Under the pieces are notes generated by a model. It saw nothing but the letters and a program-made list of their open reading frames with translations. It had not been told where the DNA came from and ran no database searches. A stretch of DNA of 64,000 nucleotides from Hemicentrotus pulcherrimus (taxonomy: Eukaryota > Echinodermata > Echinoidea > Camarodonta > Strongylocentrotidae), in NCBI GenBank assembly GCA_003118195.1, contig BEXV01001089.1:1-64000 (forward strand), read 5' to 3'. Within the stretch, counting starts at the first letter, position 1; the number at the start of each line of letters is the position of its first letter. The position numbers and the translations under genes were made by a program. Positions 1 through 11,114 of this stretch are shown piece after piece.

Positions 1-682
1 CTGTGTACTAAGTATAAGTCAAATGTATATAGAAAAACAGAAATTACTTCACAAGACTTAGTAATGTCCTTTAAATTACCTTTAATTTACTTACAATCAT
101 GTACCTGATATCGTAGGTGTATTTTGACCTAATTTATGTATTGTGTAATATGTATTTTTGTTGGTCCTATGTATTGTTGTTCGTGTTTGATCGCAATCCG
201 ACCTTGTGGATTTATATCAATGACCTTAAATCTCTGGATGCAGATTTGTTTTCTGCCCCCTAAAAATGTTTTTGCTCATTACGCCACTATTCACTAGTTT
301 ATGACAAACATTTGAAATATTGTGTGAAAGCAAACATTTTATCACACAAGCAATATGACATTGCCACATCACAGGAAGCTAACACACAAACGGATATAAA
401 TATTCGCAGGTTACAATGACTTATATTACCTATTCTACCCAATAGTCTATATATATTTGAAGAAGAAAAAAAACGATGGACCTATGCCGGCGGTGTCAGA
501 GCATTTTGTTCGGGGGCATAAATTTCAATGAAGCTCACGGATACAGGCCTAAGTATTTGTCTCATCACTGTTGTTTTACACCTTACAGGTAATTCTGAAG
601 ATTCATTAAAGTTACTCCATAACAAACACCTCCGGGACGTTCTCCAACACAACTCGCAAAGGCGATACGACTGGGGAAAACG
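1..682. other. Upstream region of first GPCR; no gene recognised
   Basis: AT-rich sequence without a convincing coding exon. A pyrimidine stretch ending in CAG at about 590 resembles a splice acceptor, so a 5' untranslated exon of the receptor at 683 could end here, but nothing confirms it. No promoter motif is clear. Confidence 0.4.
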
Positions 683-1685
683 ATGGACAGTGACTGGCAG
701 AACATCACCAGGAATGACGTATGGGTGTGGGAACCTTTTTCCTGGAAGTGGTGGATAGTTATCCAGTTGGTCCTAGCGATCGTCGGTATCCTAGGAAACT
801 TGTTGGTTATGCTGGTCATCTTTTCGCCAGGACGTCGACGCTGTGCCACCGACACCTTGATCGGCGCTTTAGCCGTGGCCGATTTCTTAACATCCATCTT
901 CATCATACCACATTCAAAAGTGGCCATGTACCCTGACACCAATGCAGCTAGGTTCTACTGCAAGATTGTTCACACTTCCACCTTGATGTGGATATCCATT
1001 TGTGCTTCCATCTTCACCCTGACAACCATATCGGTCGAGAAGTTAATTGCTGTACGGTATCCTGTCTGGTTTCAGCGTCTCTCCACTCCAAAGCGTGCCA
1101 CCATCGCTATTTTCTGTATCTGGATTGTAGCCTTTGGTATCAACACCCGAAGTCTCTACGCTCGTTACGTATCAAATGGTAAATGTTTGTCCTCCAAAAA
1201 CTCTGTGGCATTTGTTTATCGGAGTCGCTCTATTCCTTGTGGAGTATGTCCTACCGGTTAGTGTCATGGTGATAGCACACGTGTGGACCATCTGTGTTCT
1301 ACGTCGGCGTCGTGCAACAGCGCTCCGCAAGGCGCAGAGCCTTGTTCTTCAAATGCTCCTCATCGTCGTCATCACTTTTATCATCTGCTGGACACCTGAT
1401 CAGTTTGGATTCTTGGTCTTCAATCTCGGCATCGTCCCGGCCACCCACCTCTTCAGTCCTCTCTACCGATGCTTCGTCATCCTTGCCTTCGCGAATTCCT
1501 GCGTGAACCCTTTCATCTACGCCGCAAGGATGCCAATGTTCAGGAAAGCTCTTAAGGATCTGTTTTTGAGAAAGAGTATCCGAGGTAGTCGCGGATATCA
1601 TTCACTCTTTGCTGGTGACGGGGAAGGAGGTACGTCTAATAAAAGTGATACACGAACCACAGCAACGGAAACATTCGAGGTATAA
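683..1685 (+). pseudogene. Class A (rhodopsin-type) GPCR, frameshifted paralogue
   Basis: A seven-helix receptor of about 330 residues with no introns. It starts MDSDWQNIT, which includes an N-glycosylation site, and is close to the intact receptor at 5773 over its whole length. Visible motifs are LAVADFL in TM2, a Cys before TM3, EKL in place of the usual DRY after TM3, CWTPDQ in TM6 and NPFIY in TM7, followed by a cytoplasmic tail ending at TAA 1683-1685. The frame is open to about 1213 and then continues in the +1 frame. Alignment with the paralogue (VAF followed by HRF in the intact copy) suggests a loss of 4 nt just after GTGGCATTT, in extracellular loop 2. No other damage is visible, so the break may be recent, polymorphic or an assembly error. 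The ligand is unknown. Sea urchins are known to carry large lineage-specific expansions of such receptors. Confidence 0.85.
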
Positions 1686-1706
1686 AGACTCGCACAAGAA
1701 TGACGC

Positions 1707-1712
1707 AATAAA
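1707..1712 (+). terminator. Poly(A) signal AATAAA of first GPCR
   Basis: A canonical AATAAA lies 22 bases after the stop codon. It is the nearest candidate polyadenylation signal for the receptor copy at 683-1685. Confidence 0.5.
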
Positions 1713-2690
1713 ATATGGAGAGCCAGTTACGACAGACCCCACATCACAACGGGCGTTATGACCTTAATGGCCGGCTATGGTAAACCGCGTAGATAACAAG
1801 AAGGGTGAAAATGTTTTCACCTCGTTCGTTATAAAACACAAAAGTGTGAAGCATACTATTTGATTTGTCGTTTAAACTACTATTACTAATGCAGTAGACA
1901 GACATGTGTTTAAGCGGCACGTTATTTTGTCTGTTTTTTGCATTTCGACAAGTTTATCAATGTTATGATTTACAATATTTACATTCTTTGATAATTAAAC
2001 AGCTCGGTTATAGGTAAAAGTTCTATGTCATGTTAAGATTAAACGTAATGTCTCTGAAAAAAAAAACACATTGCGTCTGCATAAGTTTAACAATTTCAAG
2101 AATCATTTATATTATCATTTGTTGTTCTTTGTTCATTTGTAAAAGGAACCCCACTAACAAGCTCAAGCTTCTTTCGGGTTTCCTAACCATTTTTTACCTT
2201 CGAATGTCAAATATGTGTTTTATATATTTTTCAAACATCGTTTGTTGAACGAATAAATGAATGAATGATTTACTTCAACTATGTTTATATATTGATGCTT
2301 TAAAACGGAATTATACTTTGGGACATATTATTCTATTAAAGCTTATAACAATATCATCATGTGTTTATGAGATTTATATTAGTATACAAATAATGAATGA
2401 TTATGAGTTCAATAGAGCGATGTTTTCATGAGTTGAACGATTAACATTCTATTCAACGAGGCGTCAGAACGAGTTGAATAGAATTAACATTAATCTTTCA
2501 ACGAATGAAAATGCATATGGAATGGAAATGCAATGCATATAACCAAAAATGCACGGCGCATATAACCAAAAATGCACGGTCGTGCAATATAACATCTATT
2601 GAATATCATGTGACCAAAAATCCTCCAATCAAATGACAAGGATGTGATATTAATCATCTAAATATGCTACGCTGTGCTATGCTATGGCTT
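1713..2690. other. Intergenic AT-rich DNA
   Basis: No gene recognised. The stretch at 2530-2580 contains two adjacent copies of a short unit reading TATAACCAAAAATGCACGG. Only short ORFs without family resemblance occur. Confidence 0.5.
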
Positions 2691-2697
2691 ATGGGGC

Positions 2698-3505
2698 TTT
2701 CACATATACACTCCGGGGCCCGTACGGCGAGTAAAAACAGACATTTCGGGAATTTCCGGCCGGCGTCCGGCCGGTTGCCGTAAAGTTCCTACGGGCGCCG
2801 GGACAGTTTTTGAAGCCGTACGGGCGCCGTGGTGCTGAGTTGGCTGCTCCCAATTCTCCCGGCGTTTTTTGCCCGTAGGGCACCTTACGGGTCCTGTGCA
2901 GGCTCCGGACGGTGCCCGGACGGGGCCCGCACGATTTTGGGGATCAATTCTCATGAAAAATCTTCACGGGCGCCTTACGGTGCTCAAGGGTTCCGTACAT
3001 GTACATTTAAATTTAGAATTTAGTGTCCATTTTGGGATATATTTGATTCAGTGATGCAGGCAGAGATTCAAAAGAAAATGGTAACTAAATGTACTGGGAG
3101 GATAATTCTATCAAGATATATCATGAAACCCAGGATTAAATATTCATACTTCAAACAATACAACTTTTAAAGAGTGGGACATTTTCTGACTCGCTCTGTA
3201 GTTCAGTGCACCGCACGGCACCCGGCCGGACGCCTTGAGGACCCCGGCCGGACCCCGGCAGGGCACCTTCCGGGTGCCATCGGTACACCTGCTCATCGGA
3301 CAGAGCCCGTAAGGTTACCGGTCGGCACTCGGCCGGCACCCTGCCGGCACCCTTACGGGCGCCTTGCATTTCACTCGACTAACTTTCTCCGGTCACCTCC
3401 CGGGCGCCGCAGAATATGTGACCACACATGCCGTAGAAATGAAAATCGGACGGTTCCCGTACGGTCTCTAGGGAAAATCGTACGGGGCCCGCTTTATATG
3501 TGACC
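2698..3505. mobile_element. GC-rich fold-back (inverted-repeat) element
   Basis: About 800 bp, strikingly GC-rich in an AT-rich setting. The ends are inverted: CACATATA at 2701-2708 mirrors TATATGTG at 3495-3502, and both are followed inward by GGGCCCGTACGG-like sequence. Inside, the motif CGTACGGGCGCC and its complement recur in both GC-rich arms (about 2715-3000 and 3205-3490), separated by an AT-rich centre. No transposase ORF is visible, so it would be a non-autonomous DNA element. A target-site duplication could not be defined by eye. Confidence 0.6.
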
Positions 3506-4580
3506 TAGGCATTAGCATTTGATTGATTTGATTTTTTTTGATTGATTTGAATTTATTTCCATATTTCACAAATAAATTTGAACAAGTAATTATACAAACA
3601 AACAATACATTCAAAAACGAAATACAATTAAATGAATAAATTGAAGACTTAAGTGCAATACAAAATATTACATATTCAACAGTTTGTTTGTAATTAACAT
3701 AACGTGATATATGGGGGAACCAAAAAGAAGCAATGCTTGTAAAAAATATTTGGTTCCCAAATATGGTGCAGGGATTGAGGAGGTGATGGCTTCATAGGGG
3801 GACCGACATTTCTAGATGGATGAAATGCCTGTTAATTTGCAAGGCCAACAATTAAGGGGGTTGGGGGGGGGGAAGTAACACACGGGTTTCATCTGTCCCC
3901 TCATGTATACGTACTTGTACATATCTTAGTGTTATATTTACCCTGAATTTCCTTTGTGTCCTTTTTGCTGTGGAGATGGAAATGAAAATATAACAATGAC
4001 ATCAAATTAATATGATTATTAAACTGGCTGTTTTGTTCGCTAGTGAATTATATTCGGATGACGGAACGGTTTATTGTTTGTTATTTTATCTAATTTGGGG
4101 CCATATTCTGAATCATGTTATCTGTCATGTTGGGAAAAACAATGTCAATTGTCATTACAAACTGAAAATGCACAGAACTGACGCTTGCTACTTGTGTGAT
4201 TTTAATTTACAATATTTGTATCATGTAAAATATGGAGATGAAAAAAATGAATAACATTTCAAAAACTAGGTCTTGAATAATATAACGAATTAAAATTCCA
4301 TTTCGAATCCTGTTGTAATTGTCCTTCATTCATATCCACCATTATCGTCTCGATGATCTAAAAAATTCAGAGGTTTCGCACTTTGGCTAAATGTCCTCGG
4401 TTTCTGTATTCCTGTGCTGCATAGGAATAATTCAATTAGAAACTTTAATCAAAATTCTTTTTTCTGTATTCATGCTTCTGATTGGGTCAATTCCTGAATT
4501 TCACAGGGTTACGAAACTATCTATCCGCCTACGTCAATCTGAATCTATATCTGCGTTTCTTCTCTCTGTACCTCTGTTTG
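3506..4580. other. Intergenic DNA, no gene recognised
   Basis: TTGATTTGATT-like simple sequence at about 3510-3560 resembles the short 3' tail of a non-LTR element, but no coding remnant is next to it. A G run lies near 3855-3875. The remaining short ORFs are not gene-like. Confidence 0.4.
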
Positions 4581-4950
4581 TGTGTCTCTCTTTTTGTCTC
4601 TCTCTCTCTCTCTCTTACTCCCCCTCTCTCTCTCTCTTTCTATTCTTTTCCTTTTCTTCTCTCCCCTCTCGAAATGTGGTGAGCATCAAAACAAGCGCAT
4701 TCTATACCCTTATAATTCAATAAAATTGATGATTTCTTCGTGTACGGAGGGGCATTATTTCTTACAGTTTTGTGTATTTCTCGATCACGGAACGGAACTC
4801 TTTGCATACCATCTCACTCTGTTTCTCTCCGCTGCCATTCTCTTCCTCTCTCCTCATCTATCTCTCTCTTCATCTATCTCACTCTCTCTCTCTCTCTCTC
4901 TCTCTATCCCTCTCTATTTCTACCTCTCTTTTTCTCGCTGTTTACGTTTT
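4580..4950 (+). repeat. (CT)n / pyrimidine-rich microsatellites
   Basis: Two TC/CT-rich tracts, about 4580-4665 and 4840-4930. ORFs that read as Ser/Leu strings across them come from the repeat. Confidence 0.85.
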
Positions 4951-5772
4951 TCTTTGGTTTCCTTCCTACCTCTCTGGAAGGTAGCAATTATAATACCGGT
5001 AATATATTTGTGTAATCATTCGAGCGTTTTCATGTTCTATTGTCACTGTTTGTATTATCTGTACGTGTGGAAATATATATCAATCCTGTTCCGTTATCTA
5101 AATTGCACAACCAGTAATCATTTTTAGTCCATTTGGCTAGAATCGAGTCGTTTCAGTTCAGTCAAGAAGAGCAAAGAAGTAAATTGTCCATCAAGAATAG
5201 GTGAGTGTCTGAGATTTCTTAAAAACATTTTCAAATAAAATAATGCATGAAACAATCTCAGGGACTGGCGAGAAATCAACTTTAGGGTTATTTGTTCACC
5301 ATATGTCACCATAACAAATGTTTTAGTTCTGATTATGTGATATGTATTTATACAGTTCGCAAATTTCAAAGTTATTGAAATTTTCTACAGGTTATTTTTT
5401 TCAATTTGTGTGTGATTGTGTTTCATAGAAAATTGTCAATTGCGTTTGTAATTCATATTTTTGCTCTTTAGTTGTTGTTATAGTTATCAATAACTCGATT
5501 ATTCTAATATTGAGATGTCGATCAAATAACTGCACGAATATTAATACTAATTGAACTGGATAATCCTTTGTCGGAGCGCGTATGTCTTGATTTTAAGAGT
5601 GAAGACTTTTTGAAAGTTACTTCGCAAAACCCAATTGAATACATATCGGTTTTCAAAGCTCTTTACTGTGTTCTTCATCCTTCTAGGAAGATTCCCCTAA
5701 TATTTTGAAGATTTCAAAACATCTCAAAAAAACACCGGAAAGGTCTTTGGACATCACTTTGAGAAAAAAAAG
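4951..5772. other. Upstream region of intact GPCR
   Basis: No coding exon recognised. The receptor start at 5773 is preceded by AAAAAAAAG, giving a purine at -3. An upstream non-coding exon cannot be excluded. Confidence 0.4.
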
Positions 5773-6786
5773 ATGACTGGGGCAGCAATGGACGCCGATT
5801 GGCAGAACATCTCAAGGTATGATGCATGGGTGTGGGCACCTGTTTCATGGGAGTGGTGGGTGATCGTCCAGTTGGTCCTGGCCATCATCGGTATCCTAGG
5901 AAACTTACTGGTGATGCTCGTCATATTTTGGCCAGGACGTCGACGCTGTGCCACCGACATCTTGATCGGTGCTCTAGCCATGGCCGATTTCCTAACATCC
6001 ATCTTCATCATACCACATCGTCAAGTCATCCAACTTCCGGACACCGTTGGAGGCGAGCTCTACTGTCGGATAATCCATACATCTGTCTTGATGTGGATAT
6101 CCATTTGCGCATCCATCTTCACCCTGACAACCATATCGATCGAGAGGTTGATGGCTGTACGATTTCCAATCTGGTTCCAACGTCTCTTCTCTCCAAAGCG
6201 CACCTCAATCGCTGTCACTGTCATCTGGATCGCAGCCTTTATAATCAACATTGGAAGTCTCTACGCCCACTTTGTAACAACAGACAGACAGTGCGTACTC
6301 TCCTTGCCTGTGGCTTTTCACCGTTTCCTTGGTGTTTGTTTATTCATTCTTGAGTATGTCCTGCCCGTCGTCATCATGGTGACAGCGCACGCTTGGACCA
6401 TCTACAGCCTTCGTCAACGTCAAGCTTCGGCATTCCGTCAGGTTCAGAATCGTGTCCTCCAAACGCTCCTCATCGTCGTCATCACGTTCATCATCTGTTG
6501 GACACCTGATCAGTTTGGTTTCCTCGTCTTCAACCTTGGCATCGTCCCGTTCACCCACCTCTTCAGTCCTCTGTACCGATGTTTTGTCATCCTTGCCTTC
6601 GCGAACTCCTGTGTGAACCCTTTTATCTACGCTGCCAGGATGCCTAGATTCAGGAAAGCTCTGAAGGATCTGTTCTGGATAAAGGGCATCCCACGAGGTC
6701 AAGGAATCCCATCGGTATTTGCTGGTGAAGGGGAGGACAAATCTGATGAGTCGAAAAGCAAAACCACCGAAACATCACTACCGTAA
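5773..6786 (+). CDS. Class A (rhodopsin-type) GPCR, intact single-exon gene
   Basis: The 337-residue receptor is open from ATG 5773 to TAA 6784-6786. A second in-frame ATG at 5788 (MDADWQNIS) corresponds to the start of the paralogue at 683 and may be the true start. The layout is: extracellular N-terminus with an N-glycosylation site; TM1 with GNLLVMLVIF; TM2 LAMADFL; TM3 preceded by a Cys and followed by ERL in place of DRY; TM6 with CWTPDQFGF; TM7 with NSCVNPFIYAAR; and a short Ser/Thr/Lys tail. The protein should sit in the plasma membrane and couple to G proteins. The ligand cannot be told from sequence, although the TM6-TM7 pattern is more like peptide or lineage-expanded receptors than opsins, since no Lys occupies the retinal position in TM7. 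It lies in the same direction as the broken copy 5 kb upstream, a recent tandem duplicate. Confidence 0.93.
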   Translation: MTGAAMDADWQNISRYDAWVWAPVSWEWWVIVQLVLAIIGILGNLLVMLVIFWPGRRRCATDILIGALAMADFLTSIFIIPHRQVIQLPDTVGGELYCRIIHTSVLMWISICASIFTLTTISIERLMAVRFPIWFQRLFSPKRTSIAVTVIWIAAFIINIGSLYAHFVTTDRQCVLSLPVAFHRFLGVCLFILEYVLPVVIMVTAHAWTIYSLRQRQASAFRQVQNRVLQTLLIVVITFIICWTPDQFGFLVFNLGIVPFTHLFSPLYRCFVILAFANSCVNPFIYAARMPRFRKALKDLFWIKGIPRGQGIPSVFAGEGEDKSDESKSKTTETSLP

Positions 6787-6883
6787 ATGACTGGCATTGT
6801 ATGCAGTGGTTTGAGAAACCATGGACAAGATCAGTTTTCTTCTAGATCGCCCTTGCAAAAATATAGTCGTTCAATCTAAGAAT

Positions 6884-6889
6884 AATAAA
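6884..6889 (+). terminator. Poly(A) signal AATAAA of intact GPCR
   Basis: A canonical hexamer lies about 97 bases after the receptor stop codon. Confidence 0.6.
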
Positions 6890-7200
6890 TTAGGTTTATA
6901 CGACTGGGGAATGTTTTATTTTGAAGTAATTTTGTGTTAAATCAACAAATTTCTGATTTTGTGAATCTTATATAGTGGTTTTGATAACTCCAGTTCTTTT
7001 GCCCAATAATCCAATAATCAGGAGGAAAAAAAATGAAAAAATATTGCCTTGTTCTCTTAGCTATTTCATGGCATGATGGGTAGTAATATATTTCAAAATT
7101 TTACAAGATGTCTATGGATAGTTTATAATCATTCTGCTTTTTATTTTCTTTCTTAATTTGTATTCGTTTGTTGAAAACATGTTTTACTTGGTAATTCATT
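6890..7200. other. Intergenic, nothing recognised
   Basis: AT-rich, with no coding or repeat signature beyond short A/T runs. Confidence 0.5.
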
Positions 7201-7570
7201 GTGGTTAGGGATTTTTGCTAATCGTATTTAAGCTTAAGATTAAGAAAATATTACTCCTCGTGGGTTTGGTTTGTATGTGCAACGTCAATAATCAGTCATC
7301 TGCAGGCTTCCAAACTCGAAGGTTCGTATTCAACTAATTCAGTTAAACTGACCCTGGGTGTAAGCTTACGTTTGACAATGGTTTATTGTGTTTAGGGATT
7401 TTTTCCAATCATATTTAAGTTTAAGATTAAGAAAATATTACTCCTCTTGGGTTTGGTTTGTATGTGCAACTTCAATAATCAGTCATCTGCAGGCTTCCAA
7501 ACTCGAAGGTTCGTATTCTACAAATTCAGATAAACCAGACCGTGTGTGTAAGATCACGTTTAACGAAAGG
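7201..7570. repeat. Tandem duplication, 187-bp unit, two copies
   Basis: The block GATTAAGAAAATATTACTCC with its flanks occurs twice (7201-7387 and 7388 to about 7570), about 90% alike by eye, including the stretch CTGCAGGCTTCCAAACTCGA. Confidence 0.9.
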
Positions 7571-9600
7571 AGACCAACTTCCTTTTTGAAACCTGATTTT
7601 GAACAAAAGATATAGCCCAATGTCAGTTTTAAATGTTCGTAGAATACAAAACTAAATGTAATGCAGGGCGTTACTAAAAGTGCATTTCCCCTGACAAAGT
7701 TGAGGGTCTGTCATTGTTGGGGATTTTTTTATCAAGCTTAGTTCTACAAAAAAATAATTTTGAATCGTTAACTTTGATGTTTATTCAAAATTAGTTTAAA
7801 TCTACTTCCTTATTGATTGTTATGTGGTATTCGTGGTTCTGAAACAGCAAGTCATAACCTAGATATGCTTACCAATGAATAGGCTAGTTCAAGGCTAACA
7901 AATAGAAACTGCCCTCTGCTAAAACCAGCCTGAAGTTTAAACAAAAAATTATCACTGATGCGATGAACAGGATATTTGTATAAACTATTCTGTGCATCAG
8001 GTGACTAGCACTCTGTATTTGTGTTTGATCTCATTGTTTAATTTGCTGCAGAATCATGATCTAACACTGAATATGAAATAAGAGAGAGAAATAATAAGTC
8101 AATAATAGATGTTGACTTCTTGCTTCTTGACGCAGTTCCGATCCAAGCGGTGATGCGTCTTACAGACTAGCTCAAATAAATAGATTTTTAGGCGAAGTTC
8201 AAACATTTTCTTGAATTCTTATTCAAAGTTTATTTGATTGTAAACCATTTACATTTAAAAGTAAAACATTAACAAATATTCTGGTAGCAGCGTTACCAGT
8301 TGTCTCAGACAAGTTAAATAGTTAATAAGTTAACAAAGACCATTACTAACAAATACGCATAATTTGAATGCCGTATAAAAAATTAAAACAAAGTATAAAT
8401 ACTACACACTTTCGACTCTCATTCACTTATATCAGGATATAATACTATTGTGTGATAAAGATACTAAGATACAAACTCAACTATATCAATCAGCCCTTTA
8501 ATTTGTTTCCCCAGCAAAATTGCAAAATAAATTTAGCGTACAATTTATATCAGCAGCCTTACACAATTATCGAAAATTACTAATCTCTTTCTAATGGTGA
8601 TAAAAGCAGATAAAAACAAAATTCCATCTATCTTATCGTAATGTATAATTCTTAAAAGCAATAATGTTTGAGTGACATGAATGCTGGAAATTTCCATCAA
8701 CTTTCATATAAAAATTAAATATTATTATTTATTATTATTATTTTTCTTCAAATGCTTTACAGCCCTTTGAATCTCTTCATAAAATTGGAATTCCTATGAA
8801 GAACTCGCACATGCCATGCTTAAAAGACATAAAATACACAATACAATAGTATGAATACAATGGATATGCCATGATTCACATGGTTGATATTAACCAAAGG
8901 TATTCATGCGGATATTCTACTCATAAATATTATTATGGTACAAAGTAAAAAAAGTACAAAAGTACAAAAATACTTGATTGAAAAAGTAGCACATGAAATG
9001 ATTGCATAGGAATTAGCACACAAGTGAAAGAACTGTACTGGGAATAGCTTTTTTAAATTCATTTAAAGAAAAATAAAATAAAAATCAAGAATATTACTTG
9101 AATATTACTGGGGGTTGATGCAGTAGAAAATACTTTTTTTTTTCATTCATGGAAATGGGGGCGGCCGCTGATCACCATAATTATGTACAACCACATTACA
9201 AAAAATAAAACAAAATTATATATTGACAATTGACAGCACATGAGGTACAAAGAATAATAAAAGAGTGTTTACAGAGGGGTAAAATGATCAAAAAATTGGT
9301 CCGAAGGCTGTTGGCAGCACAATGTTACAAGTAAAAAGAACAAAGAGTGAAATAAACCTTAGAAAATGGAAAGTACTAACAATGTTTTCAACATATTTTC
9401 TCCATGTGCATTGGTAGAGTAATGCGACAAATAACACAAGGGAAACGCTCTCGGCGGTCTCGCCTGCATAACCCAATTCAATATGATAAACCAGAACGTC
9501 AATGGCGTAGCGCTCATCCGCATCTCGCAACAACAATTATCGTAAATTTTATGTGGTACACTTTTGAACTAGTCAAAAAATAAAAATTTAATGCCCTGGA
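7571..9600. other. Intergenic AT-rich DNA
   Basis: No gene recognised over about 2 kb. Short TTATTATTA microsatellite sequence lies near 8720-8745. The ORF on the minus strand at 9288-9536 has no recognisable family. Confidence 0.5.
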
Positions 9601-10060
9601 AGGGACATAGTTTCATTTCATTTGCATTAAGTACCATAAATACTCAATGGAGCAAAATCACAAAATTCTGTGAAGAAGTTTAGTGTTTTAAAATTAGCTC
9701 TACCAGAAAAGGCAAACCAAATCAAAATCGGTCAAGAAATGAGGCAGAATAGGCAATGTTTGTTATTTTTGGAATAAATTTGCATAAATTACCATAATTA
9801 TTAATGGAGAACAATTTCAAAATTTGGTGTAGAAATTTAGTGTATCAAACTTAGCTCTACCAGATAAAGCAAACCATATCAAAATCGGTCGAGAAATGAA
9901 GGAAAAGAAGCATTTTTTTGTGATTTCGAATAAATTTGCATATATTAGCATTGATAATGAATTTCATGATTCTGTGTAGAAGTTTTAAATGCCCCTCCTA
10001 ACCCTATCATATGAAACAATCAGAATCAAAATTGGTTGAAAAATAACGAAGAAGAAGCAT
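9600..10060. repeat. Degenerate tandem repeat, first block
   Basis: Units contain the phrase TTAGCTCTACCAGA, then AATCAAAATCGGTCAAGAAATG, recurring at about 9690, 9850 and 10010 with decreasing likeness. It forms one composite with the following block. Confidence 0.8.
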
Positions 10061-10455
10061 TTTGAAAATCTTGATGTTGATGCCACAACAAAGTCTAAGT
10101 TTGTTGACCTTAAATGACCTTTGACCTTAACTTAGTGACCTGAAATTCTACTCACATGATTGGGGAGACTTGATAACCCTATAGTTCAAGTTTCATTGAC
10201 TAAGAACTTATACTTTCAAAATTATATAAAAAATTCAAAAACTTAACCTTAGGTTAAGTTTTCAATGATGATGCTACAAGATAATCCAAGTCTGTTGACC
10301 TGAAATGACCTTTGACCTTGACTATGTGATCTGAAATTCTACTCGTATGATTGGGAATCCTGATTACTCTATAGTCAAAGTTTCATTGACTAAGAAACTA
10401 TACTTTAAAAATTATATCAACAATTCAAAAACTTAACCTCAGGTTAAGTTTTTGA
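10060..10455. repeat. Tandem repeat, 191-bp unit, with TGACCTTTGACCTT motif
   Basis: Two units start near 10070 and 10261. Each has GTTGACCTNAAATGACCTTTGACC and the inverted phrase AACTTAACCTNAGGTTAAGTT at its end. Similar TGACCTTTGACCT phrases occur in the tandem repeat at 55850-56101. Confidence 0.85.
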
Positions 10456-10478
10456 TGTTGACGCCGTCGCCGCCGTCA

Positions 10479-10525
10479 CCGCAAAAGCGGCGCCTATGTC
10501 TCGCTTTTTGCTACGCAGGCGAGAC
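10479..10525. repeat. Paired GC-rich hairpins closing the repeat block
   Basis: Stem CCGC-AAAA-GCGG at 10479-10490 is followed by stem GTCTCGC (10498-10504) and GCGAGAC (10519-10525), with a 14-base loop and then a short A run. This marks the end of the composite repeat at about 9600-10530. Confidence 0.75.
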
Positions 10526-10849
10526 AAAAATGTGCAGTTTCAAAACTATTGTCATTGATAGCTTCATATATGTTCTACGAGACGGGAGGTCGAATGATTC
10601 ATTTCCCATCCATTACCAACTCCATGAGATTTTTTTGGCATACCTGATGATCGTAACAGGTTGAAAGTCCAACTAGAGGATGGTCCAGACAAAATATTGA
10701 GGAAAATTTATAATTTTTTTTTTTAAAATCAATTGTGTGCAGTATTCCGAAATGCTTGGTGACATAATTAGGGACAAAACTGGATGAAACACCTTGAACT
10801 TACCCATAATTCATTTTTTATCTGATACTGTACATATAGCTCTACAACA

Positions 10850-11078
10850 AGCTATCAAAGAGGTTCAATGGCTTAGTGCTAGAGCAGTGGTCTCCTAAAG
10901 GGAAAGTCCTTGGTGGGACATTAGGTCTATGTGCCAGTGCCCTATGGTAAGGCATTGCTCATCAGCAACAAGTCCCTTGGATTGGAGAGAAAGTAATAAG
11001 TCCCTCTGGTTGGTTGCAAACTTACATGCACACACTTGCACACATATTTTCTTAGCAGTCAGGTACAATGGAGCCACC
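10850..11078 (+). mobile_element. SINE-like repeat, family A (copy 1)
   Basis: Begins with a tRNA-like A-box phrase (TGGCTTAGTGCTAGAGCAG) and ends with TTTCTTAGCAGTCAGGTACA. The same order and ending recur at 36590-36775. It lies just downstream of the polycystin gene stop and may be part of its 3' untranslated region. Confidence 0.6.
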
Positions 11079-11114
11079 AAAGTTTCAACATGTCATTTCT
11101 TTAGAATATGAGAT

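Noticed and set aside
4391..5127. ORFs rich in Ser/Leu
   Set aside because: Created by CT microsatellites.
8720..9540. Possible small gene on either strand
   Set aside because: Short ORFs only, AT-rich, no splice-consistent structure or domain.
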